From assembly GCA_030617585.1 (NCBI GenBank), contig JAUWVD010000017.1:1-12108 (forward strand): 12,108 nucleotides of DNA, written 5' to 3'. A model generated the notes under the pieces. The model saw only the letters and a program-made list of their open reading frames with translations. It was not told the origin of the DNA and ran no database searches. A program made the translations under genes and the position numbers. Below, piece after piece: positions 6,788 to 12,108 of this stretch. Source of the DNA: Candidatus Methanophagales archaeon. GTDB taxonomy: Archaea > Halobacteriota > Syntropharchaeia > Alkanophagales > Methanospirareceae. Position 1 is the first letter of the stretch. Each line of letters starts with the position of its first letter.

Positions 6788-7687
6788 CTACACCCGCTCA
6801 AATCCCCTGTGCAAGCCTAATTTACTCGCTATATCTATTACATCCCGGTATTCACTCATATTTATACCTCTGTTCAGTTCCTTATACTCGTACGCCTTAT
6901 ACATAGGCCTATATTGCAGCATTATGTTCACATACGATTCCGTTGATATTTCGGTAGCAATAAACTTAAGAACCTCTGCGGAGCCTGCTAACCCGTTTGG
7001 AAGCACTAAATGCCGTATCAGTAACCCTTGCCATGCTACTCCATCCACTTTTAAATCGCCTACCTGACGGTGCATCTCCTTTACCGCTTCTTTACAGACC
7101 GTGAAATAATCGGGTGCATTGGAATATCTCTCGCCACTTTCCACATCGCCATACTTTATGTCTGGCATGTATATATCGACGATACCATCTAGCAACTCAA
7201 TGGTGCTTTTTGCCTCGTATCCGCCACAATTGTAAACGATAGGGATCTGAAGCCCCTTTTGTATTGCTATTCTCAGCGCTTTCACGATCTGCGGCGTGTA
7301 ATGCGTAGGAGTGACGAAATTTATGTTATGACAACTGCTCTTTTGCAGATTGAGCATGTGAATCGCAAGTTCTTCCTCCGTCATCCTCTGTCCATATCCT
7401 AAGTGGCTTATGTCATAGTTTTGGCAGTAAACGCAGCCAAGGTTACAGTTAGTAAAGAATATCGTTCCCGAGCCATAAGTCCCAACTAACACATCCTCTT
7501 CTCCAAAATGTGGCTGCACGCCGGATACCACCAAATTTTTATCTGAGTTGCAATATCCCTTCTCGTCCCTGTTTCGATTAACGCCGCATCCTCTCGGACA
7601 TAGTTTACACTCGTTTAGCATATCCTCAAGCGTCTTTATCCGTTCTTCAAGCTCGCCTCTTTCGTATGTCGCAATATATGCTGGCAT
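6788..7687 (-). CDS. Radical SAM protein, PflX-like (COG1313 type)
   Basis: A 299-residue iron-sulfur protein. The radical SAM triad is CNLGCVYC (Cys81, Cys85, Cys88), which would bind the [4Fe-4S] cluster that cleaves S-adenosylmethionine. It is preceded by an N-terminal Cys cluster, CKLCPRGCGVNR (Cys27, Cys30, Cys34), plus Cys46 in GYCNS. This prefix, the HFGEEDVL segment (60-67) and the GSGTIFFTNCN run (72-82) are the hallmark of the PflX/COG1313 group, related to pyruvate formate-lyase activase but of unknown target. No pyruvate formate-lyase gene is in the window. The gene lies 31 nt downstream of the epimerase and 59 nt upstream of the MBL-fold gene. There is no Shine-Dalgarno; the leader is a TTTAG pentamer repeat. 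Family assignment is strong; the substrate is unknown. Confidence 0.88.
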   Translation of the reverse strand: MPAYIATYERGELEERIKTLEDMLNECKLCPRGCGVNRNRDEKGYCNSDKNLVVSGVQPHFGEEDVLVGTYGSGTIFFTNCNLGCVYCQNYDISHLGYGQRMTEEELAIHMLNLQKSSCHNINFVTPTHYTPQIVKALRIAIQKGLQIPIVYNCGGYEAKSTIELLDGIVDIYMPDIKYGDVESGERYSNAPDYFTVCKEAVKEMHRQVGDLKVDGVAWQGLLIRHLVLPNGLAGSAEVLKFIATEISTESYVNIMLQYRPMYKAYEYKELNRGINMSEYRDVIDIASKLGLHRGFERV

Positions 7688-7692
7688 GTTTA

Positions 7693-7708
7693 CTAAACTA
7701 AACTAAAC
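7693..7708. repeat. CTAAA pentamer repeat (three copies)
   Basis: CTAAA occurs three times in tandem (7693-7707), followed by C, in the 31-nt spacer just upstream of the PflX-like gene. On the coding strand it reads as TTTAG repeats 5 nt before the ATG, where a Shine-Dalgarno would be expected. A two-copy version lies at 11216-11225. Confidence 0.7.
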
Positions 7709-7718
7709 ATAATGGATA

Positions 7719-8678
7719 TTATTTACTCTTCGTGATTGTCCCGAGAACCGCCAATAAATCCTTAGTTGCCTTTCTCACGGCACCTTCTGAATTATACCTC
7801 TGCTTCCAGCCCAATTTATTTAGTCTTGACGCATCGAGCGACATAACGGACACATCACCTTTCCAGCCCCTTTTACCGCCGGTGAATTTGAAATTGGGCG
7901 TGGTGTGCATCTCTTCACACACAATCTCTGCAATTCGCGTCACGCTTATCATGTCATCCGACCCGATATTGAAGATATTCACCTTTTTATCACCTCCCGC
8001 TTTTGAACTTATGCCCGCAAGCATGGCGTCTATGCAATCATCCACGTAGATATATGATTTCGTTTGTTTGCCATCACCTAAGATTTCCAACTCGTTCGGA
8101 TTGGATCGAATCTTATTGATGAAATCGTAAATTACACCGTGCGAGGACCGTCTGCCTATAACATTTGCAAACCGATATAACCAGGCTTGCATCTCAAAGG
8201 TATGGCAGTAAGAAGCGATAAAAGCTTCGCCGGCAAGTTTCGAGGCGCCATACAGCGAGATGGGAATTGTTGGATATTCTTCCGGGGTGGGCAGTATATG
8301 TGCCTCGCCGTAAACGGTGGAAGTGGAAGTGAAGAGAATCCTCGGCACTTCTTTTCGCCTCATTGCTTCCAGCACATTATAGGTTGCGATTACATTTTGC
8401 TCTAAATGAACTCTTGTATCTTCCGCACCTAGCCGCACCTCGGGATTCGCAGCAAGATGCCAAACTGCATCAACACCGTCAAAAAAGGCTGTTATATCGC
8501 TATGTAAGAGGTCTAGCTTATGAAACCGGAAATTTTCTTTGCCTATATGCGGGTTTATGAATTCCTCGTTCCCGGAGCTTAAGTTGTCCATGACTAAAAC
8601 CTCATGTCCCGCGTCTAGTAACCTATCAACCACATGCGAACCTATGAATCCCGCTCCACCGGTAACCAATATTTTCAT
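7719..8678 (-). CDS. NAD-dependent epimerase/dehydratase, UDP-glucose 4-epimerase-like
   Basis: A 319-residue extended short-chain dehydrogenase. The N-terminal NAD-binding motif GGAGFIGSH is at 7-15, with Asp31 (VMDNLSSG) positioned to bind the adenine ribose. The active-site pair is Tyr143 and Lys147 in YGASK, with Thr119 (TSTSTVYGE) in the place of the usual catalytic Ser. The C-terminal region carries GWKGDV and LDASRLNKLGW, typical of GalE-like sugar-nucleotide epimerases. The likely reaction is C4 epimerisation of a UDP-sugar for glycan or glycoprotein synthesis, but related dehydratases share these motifs. The start codon overlaps the pheA stop as ATGA (8675-8678), and AGGAGA sits just upstream, so the two genes are probably translationally coupled. 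No other glycan genes are in the window, so this epimerase is away from any typical surface-polysaccharide cluster. Confidence 0.88.
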   Translation of the reverse strand: MKILVTGGAGFIGSHVVDRLLDAGHEVLVMDNLSSGNEEFINPHIGKENFRFHKLDLLHSDITAFFDGVDAVWHLAANPEVRLGAEDTRVHLEQNVIATYNVLEAMRRKEVPRILFTSTSTVYGEAHILPTPEEYPTIPISLYGASKLAGEAFIASYCHTFEMQAWLYRFANVIGRRSSHGVIYDFINKIRSNPNELEILGDGKQTKSYIYVDDCIDAMLAGISSKAGGDKKVNIFNIGSDDMISVTRIAEIVCEEMHTTPNFKFTGGKRGWKGDVSVMSLDASRLNKLGWKQRYNSEGAVRKATKDLLAVLGTITKSK

Positions 8679-9514
8679 TTTCTCCTGGCTATAGGATAAG
8701 TCCCGAGAATTTTCAACATTGTCGCTTTCTTTTCAACGCCTTCTAACGCTTCTTGTATCTCCGCTTCTTCTAAGTGCCCTTCGCAATCGATATAGAACAT
8801 GTAATCGCCCAATGCGCGCTTGGAAGGTCGCGATTCGATCTTCGTAAGGTTTAGTCCACGCAGAGCGAATTCGCCTAATACCTCGTATAAAGCACCTGGC
8901 CGCTCTTTTACATATAACAGTATCGAGGTCTTGTCCTTGCCAGTAGGTGCGGCTTTAATACCGGACGAGGAAAGCACGACAAATCTCGTAACGCTATCCT
9001 TGTCCTGCACGTCTTCCGCTAATATATTAACACCGTACATCTTCGCTGCTTCTGCGGAAGCCAATGCCGCTATTTCTTCTGATTGCGCCGCCAGCTTCGC
9101 GGCACTTGCCGTGCTGTCCACGGATTTCAGCGCAACACCCTTCAATCGTTCCCGTATAAATTGCTTACATTGCGCTAATGCATGATGATGTGAAACTATC
9201 TTTTTTATTTCTGGAAAAGAGCCATTGAAGAGTAAGCAAATCCTTATTGGCACTAAAACTTCACCTACTATTTGCATCTCGTCTGCATTCTCGGTCGAAA
9301 GCACATCTAACGTGTCGCCTACTGACCCCTCTAAGGAATTCTCTATTGGTACAATCCCATAATTCACATCTTTTTTTAATATGCTCTCGGAAACGTCAAA
9401 TATCGTCTCATAATATTTTATCGCAAAGTTCTCAATTCTACCGCCCTCTTTTAACCATAGCATTGCGGCGGTTTCAGAAAACGTACCTTCTGGTCCTAAT
9501 ATGCCTATTTCCAT
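8675..9514 (-). CDS. pheA: Prephenate dehydratase with ACT regulatory domain
   Basis: Converts prephenate to phenylpyruvate, the committed step of phenylalanine synthesis. The 279-residue protein has the monofunctional layout: catalytic domain (about 1-185) then ACT domain (about 195-275), with no chorismate mutase. Visible motifs are GPEGTFSE (7-14), GIVPIENSLEGSV (53-65), the STASAA region (134-139) and the catalytic TRF (176-178). In the ACT domain, RPGALYEVL (205-213) and ESRP (227-230) match the phenylalanine-binding motifs, implying feedback inhibition. The segment SHHHALAQC (108-116) departs from the commoner SHPQALAQC. The ATG at 9514 lies about 27 nt from the centre of a palindromic TATA box, predicting a leaderless or near-leaderless transcript; no well-placed Shine-Dalgarno is needed. 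pheA probably leads the epimerase, PflX-like and MBL-fold genes. Confidence 0.95.
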   Translation of the reverse strand: MEIGILGPEGTFSETAAMLWLKEGGRIENFAIKYYETIFDVSESILKKDVNYGIVPIENSLEGSVGDTLDVLSTENADEMQIVGEVLVPIRICLLFNGSFPEIKKIVSHHHALAQCKQFIRERLKGVALKSVDSTASAAKLAAQSEEIAALASAEAAKMYGVNILAEDVQDKDSVTRFVVLSSSGIKAAPTGKDKTSILLYVKERPGALYEVLGEFALRGLNLTKIESRPSKRALGDYMFYIDCEGHLEEAEIQEALEGVEKKATMLKILGTYPIARRK

Positions 9515-9536
9515 TTACTCTTTACATCCTCTTCAT

Positions 9537-9546
9537 TTTATATAAA
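9537..9546. promoter_or_regulatory. Palindromic TATA box shared by pheA and tRNA-Thr
   Basis: TTTATATAAA is a perfect 10-bp palindrome. Its centre (9541.5) is 27.5 nt from the first base of the pheA ATG (9514, minus strand) and 28.5 nt from the 5' end of tRNA-Thr (9570, plus strand). Archaeal TATA boxes are centred about 26-27 nt upstream of the transcription start. The one site could therefore serve both genes, giving a leaderless pheA mRNA and a tRNA transcript with little or no 5' trailer. Flanking BRE-like purine tracts are weak on both sides. Confidence 0.6.
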
Positions 9547-9569
9547 CATTAGTTATTATGTTATATTAC

Positions 9570-9642
9570 GCCTTGGTAGCATAGGGGCTAATGCGCCACC
9601 TTGGTAAGGTGGAGACCGCGGGTCCGAATCCCGCCCAGGGCT
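9570..9642 (+). tRNA. tRNA-Thr (anticodon GGT)
   Basis: A full cloverleaf folds from the sequence. The acceptor stem GCCTTGG (9570-9576) pairs with CCAGGGC (9635-9641) with one G-U pair. The D stem is GCAT/ATGC (9579-9582, 9591-9594) with loop AGGGGCTA. The anticodon stem is CCACC/GGTGG around loop TTGGTAA (9601-9607), anticodon GGT at 9603-9605, reading ACC and ACU threonine codons. The variable region is 5 nt. The T stem is GCGGG/CCCGC around loop TCCGAAT (9623-9629). The discriminator is U (9642). CCA is not encoded and there is no intron. The T-loop has C where position 55 is normally U, which is converted to pseudouridine. Expression is probably from the TATA box at 9537-9546. Confidence 0.95.
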
Positions 9643-9659
9643 TGTCAAATGCAAAAATG

Positions 9660-9665
9660 TTTTTT
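9660..9665 (+). terminator. Oligo-T after tRNA-Thr
   Basis: A run of six T residues begins 18 nt past the tRNA 3' end. This is the kind of short U-tract that ends archaeal tRNA transcripts. The same T/A-rich stretch (about 9660-9667) is also the only candidate promoter for the downstream nnr gene, so its role is ambiguous. Confidence 0.4.
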
Positions 9666-9707
9666 ATTGATCACACTCGCTAAGAAGAGACAGAGGGTAG
9701 AATAATA

Positions 9708-11186
9708 ATGATAAGACACATCACATCAGAGGAGATGGCTGCTCTGGATGAGAACTGCAAATTCTATGGGCTGATACCGATACAGCTAATGGAAAATGCA
9801 GGTGCTAACGTTGCAAACGAGATAAAGAAGCGGTTTACAAGCAAAGGAACGAGCGTAACGGTAGTGGCAGGTAAGGGCAATAACGGCGGCGATGCCTTTG
9901 CGGCTGCACGGCATTTGCATGGCTTTGACGTAAAAATCGTATTGCTTGGCCGTTCAAAAGATCTGAGAACAGAAGAGACGAGTAGAAACATGCGAATTTT
10001 AAAAGAAAACGGTTTTGACATTGTAGAGATAACAGACTCTTCAGAACTCAAAACGCTATCCAGGTCAGAGGTGATAATAGATGCGATTTTCGGTACCGGA
10101 ATACACGGTAAAATACGAGAGCCTGACGCAACTGCAATTGATTTGATAAATGATGCTAGCGCATTCGTTGTTGCAGTGGACGTGCCCTCGGGGTTAGATC
10201 CCGATACAGGCGAATCGGAAAAGGCGGTTCGAGCTGATCTCACTGTCACGTTCCACAGTGCGAAAAGGGGTTTATTAAATGCTAAGGAATACGTTGGTGA
10301 ATTGGTGGTTGCAGATATAGGCATTCCAGATGGAATGGAGCGATTAGCAGGTCCTGCCGATGTGCGGATAGTAGCGAAGAGAAAAGCAAGCAGCCATAAA
10401 GGAGATAACGGTAGGGTGTTGATAGTAGGCGGTGGCCCTTTTTTTGGTGCGCCCACCTTGGCAGCTCTTGCTGCACTGCATGCGGGTGCCGATTGGGTGA
10501 CAATAGCAGCACCTAAAAGCGTATCGTCCATTATCGCTTCTATATCGCCTAATTTGATCGTCCAACCGCTTTCTTCTGAGATATTGGTAGAAAAGGATGT
10601 GCCAGTGGTATCAAACTTGATAAAGAAGCATGATGTGGTGGTGATAGGCATGGGCCTGGGCGCAGAAGAAGCGACAAAAAAGGCGGTAGGAATGATAATC
10701 GAAGCTGCAAAGAACGTGGTTGTGGATGCGGATGGTTTTTACGGGTTGCATTTGCCGCTGAAAGATAAGCACGTTATCGTAACACCACATGCAGGCGAAT
10801 TCTCGAAGATGGGCGGTAAGGAAGGGCACGTAGAAGTGCCTCCTGAGGCCAATACGGAAGAAAGGATAGAGTTTGTGAAAGAGTTTTCAAAGCTAAACAA
10901 AGTTGTCACTTTGATGAAGGGCCCCTCTGACATTATATCGGACGGTGTTAGGGTAAAGCTAACCCGAAAAGGAAATGCGGGGATGACCGTTGGCGGCACG
11001 GGCGATGTGCTGGCAGGCATAGCAGGTGCTTTCTTTGCCATCGTTTCTGACCCGTTAAAAGCGGCAACTGCTGCTGCATTTGTAAATGGCGCTGCGGGCG
11101 ACCTAGCATTTGAAGAGAAGGGGTATGGGTTGCTTGCTACGGACGTAGTGGAAAATATCACGAAGGTGATGAAAGATTTTAAGTGA
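9708..11186 (+). CDS. nnr: Bifunctional NAD(P)H-hydrate epimerase / ADP-dependent NAD(P)H-hydrate dehydratase
   Basis: A 492-residue two-domain repair enzyme. It rescues NADH and NADPH that have been damaged by hydration at the nicotinamide ring. The N-terminal epimerase domain (YjeF_N type, about 1-215) interconverts the R and S hydrates and shows QLMENAGANVA (26-36), GKGNNGGDA (55-63), IDAIFGTG (about 126-133) and VDVPSGLDPDTGE (about 156-168). The C-terminal dehydratase domain (ribokinase-like, about 225-492) removes water from the S form using ADP. It shows HKGDNGRVLIVGGG, VVDADGFYGL, TPHAGEF, KGPSDIISDG and the catalytic-loop signature GNAGMTVGGTGDVLAGIAGA. Both domains look complete. 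The start is at the ATG at 9708, with a GAGGGT Shine-Dalgarno (9693-9698) 9 nt upstream. It lies 65 nt past tRNA-Thr on the same strand and faces the next gene convergently. Confidence 0.96.
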   Translation: MIRHITSEEMAALDENCKFYGLIPIQLMENAGANVANEIKKRFTSKGTSVTVVAGKGNNGGDAFAAARHLHGFDVKIVLLGRSKDLRTEETSRNMRILKENGFDIVEITDSSELKTLSRSEVIIDAIFGTGIHGKIREPDATAIDLINDASAFVVAVDVPSGLDPDTGESEKAVRADLTVTFHSAKRGLLNAKEYVGELVVADIGIPDGMERLAGPADVRIVAKRKASSHKGDNGRVLIVGGGPFFGAPTLAALAALHAGADWVTIAAPKSVSSIIASISPNLIVQPLSSEILVEKDVPVVSNLIKKHDVVVIGMGLGAEEATKKAVGMIIEAAKNVVVDADGFYGLHLPLKDKHVIVTPHAGEFSKMGGKEGHVEVPPEANTEERIEFVKEFSKLNKVVTLMKGPSDIISDGVRVKLTRKGNAGMTVGGTGDVLAGIAGAFFAIVSDPLKAATAAAFVNGAAGDLAFEEKGYGLLATDVVENITKVMKDFK

Positions 11187-11215
11187 AAACCTGTGTAATC
11201 TCGTGAGTTGCAAAA

Positions 11216-11225
11216 CTAAACTAAA
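11216..11225. repeat. CTAAA pentamer repeat (two copies)
   Basis: Two tandem CTAAA copies at the 3' end of the minus-strand radical SAM gene; the TAG stop codon is part of the repeat. They echo the three-copy array at 7693-7708. The surrounding 34-nt convergent spacer (11187-11220) shows no clear terminator. Confidence 0.55.
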
Positions 11226-12036
11226 CAAAAGCCATCCTTTTATTCTCTTCCCGATAATCATCTAAAGTCCGTCTTTTTAGCGTACCATCCGGGAATACCG
11301 TTATCCAGCTCCGTTTTACCTCTATCTTCCGTTCTCGCACACAACTCTTACCTATCACCGAATTTTTCATGTATTTAGCAACAATCGAATAAGCACGCTC
11401 TATCTCCTCTGGATAGGGATTCCTTGATATATTCTCGTAACTCAATTCCGCGCGGAATCTATTTATTCTGTAATCTATCTCATCATTTGTGTCTATTTCC
11501 GCTAAAAACTTCGCTATCTGCTCTATTTCACGGTCATCCACAATTCCCGGTATGTACACGGTATTCACTACGAGCCTTACCTTTCCATACGCATTCCTTA
11601 TGTTCTCCAATACACTTTTATTTGAATATCCCGTGTACCATTCATGCAGTTTTTCACTCCATGCCTTCAAATCAAAAGTAACCTCCGTTAAACCCGCCGC
11701 TATTAGCTCTTCTAAGTACGCATCGTCCAAAAGAAACCCATTCGTGTCAAGCACTATCCAACCAACAAATTCCTTTAACTGCGATACCAAATCTACGAGG
11801 TAATGCCTGTTTAGCGTAGGTTCGCCACCCGTTATTACCACTTCTTCCAGTGCGCTATAACATCCACTTGCTGAGTCCTTCACCAGGCTTATTAACTGTT
11901 CAACTGTCATCTGCTCGCCTATTGGATTACGAGCTAGACTAAAGCATCCTTTACATTTGAAGTTGCAGCCCGAAAGAGTAATCCAAACACGCGGTTTTAG
12001 CTCTGACAGCGTTATAAAAGGAACATATCTGTTCAT
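11221..12036 (-). CDS. Radical SAM protein, activase-like, function unassigned
   Basis: A 271-residue radical SAM enzyme. The cluster motif is CNFKCKGC (Cys24, Cys28, Cys31), giving the canonical CX3CX2C spacing. ITGGEPTLN (68-76) supplies the conserved GGE motif that binds the SAM amino group, and VLDTNGFLL follows on the next strands. The fold resembles glycyl-radical-enzyme activases and NrdG-like proteins. I see no second Cys-rich cluster domain of SPASM type: only isolated cysteines occur, Cys59 and one in the GKSCVRERK segment near 230. The C-terminal part (RSWITVFPDGTLKRRTLDDY) is basic and does not match a pathway I can name. The ATG at 12036 has a Shine-Dalgarno (GAGG, minus strand 12044-12047) 7 nt upstream. 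It is transcribed alone, convergent with nnr, from a nearby TATA box. The substrate is unknown. Confidence 0.85.
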   Translation of the reverse strand: MNRYVPFITLSELKPRVWITLSGCNFKCKGCFSLARNPIGEQMTVEQLISLVKDSASGCYSALEEVVITGGEPTLNRHYLVDLVSQLKEFVGWIVLDTNGFLLDDAYLEELIAAGLTEVTFDLKAWSEKLHEWYTGYSNKSVLENIRNAYGKVRLVVNTVYIPGIVDDREIEQIAKFLAEIDTNDEIDYRINRFRAELSYENISRNPYPEEIERAYSIVAKYMKNSVIGKSCVRERKIEVKRSWITVFPDGTLKRRTLDDYREENKRMAFV

Positions 12037-12086
12037 ATCACATCCTCTCGTTGGTTTTTATTCCCGTTATGCCGTATTTATCTTTG

Positions 12087-12094
12087 TATATAAA
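12087..12094 (-). promoter_or_regulatory. TATA box of the second radical SAM gene
   Basis: On the minus strand this reads TTTATATA. It predicts a transcription start near 12064 and a leader of roughly 27 nt, which would include the Shine-Dalgarno of the radical SAM gene. Nothing else is visible between 12037 and the window end. Confidence 0.6.
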
Positions 12095-12108
12095 GTATAA
12101 CTTCTACT

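Noticed and set aside
9247..9552. 101-codon plus-strand frame upstream of tRNA-Thr
   Set aside because: It lies antisense to the pheA start and through the divergent promoter; no conserved features.
9764..10651. 295-codon minus-strand open frame within nnr
   Set aside because: Both domains of Nnr are fully conserved on the other strand; the antisense product has low-complexity Ser/Pro/Ala composition and no family motif.
1..12108. A defence, mobile or secondary-metabolite system hidden in the window
   Set aside because: Each long ORF is accounted for by a recognisable housekeeping or enzyme family. No transposase, integrase, nuclease-helicase pair, toxin-antitoxin pair or long repeats were seen.

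Overview
The window reads as a stretch of ordinary euryarchaeal chromosome. It has a group II chaperonin (thermosome), a UPF0216/DUF61 protein, an archaeal-type LeuRS N-terminus, TATA-box promoters (TTTATATA-like) instead of bacterial -35/-10 boxes, a tRNA without an encoded CCA, and U-rich gene ends. The moderate GC content, a Gram-positive-type DnaK, hemC and several radical SAM proteins would fit an anaerobic methanogen- or ANME-like lineage. That placement is inference; I cannot assign a genus.

Layout. (1) Positions 1-2133, minus strand: DUF61, then hemC, a SpoIIM-family membrane protein, and the start of leuS, which runs off the left edge. The gaps are short (33-72 nt), so part or all may be co-transcribed, although leuS has its own promoter-like leader. 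(2) Positions 2134-2215: a compact divergent promoter. (3) Positions 2216-5810, plus strand: thermosome subunit, then dnaK, a protein-folding block separated by a U-rich terminator-like stretch. (4) Positions 5811-5930: convergent spacer with a G-quadruplex-type motif on the minus strand. (5) Positions 5931-9514, minus strand: pheA, then a galE-like epimerase, a PflX-like (COG1313) radical SAM protein and a metallo-beta-lactamase-fold hydrolase. pheA and the epimerase overlap by ATGA. (6) Positions 9515-9569: a very small divergent promoter region containing one perfectly palindromic TATA box midway between pheA and tRNA-Thr(GGT). (7) Positions 9570-11186, plus strand: tRNA-Thr, then the bifunctional NAD(P)H-hydrate repair enzyme Nnr. 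(8) Positions 11221-12036, minus strand: a second, unassigned radical SAM protein with its own promoter.

The genes serve housekeeping roles: tetrapyrrole synthesis (HemC), phenylalanine synthesis (PheA), folding (thermosome, DnaK), cofactor repair (Nnr), translation (LeuRS, tRNA-Thr) and sugar-nucleotide metabolism (epimerase). The two radical SAM proteins and the MBL hydrolase are the functionally open members. No mobile element, CRISPR array, phage gene or defence system was seen, and no gap between genes exceeds about 120 nt.

I found no convincing new multi-gene system. The items most worth a second look are the palindromic shared TATA box, the G-quadruplex motif in the convergent spacer, the C at position 55 of the tRNA T-loop, the dyads in the leuS and thermosome promoters, and the unassigned radical SAM genes.
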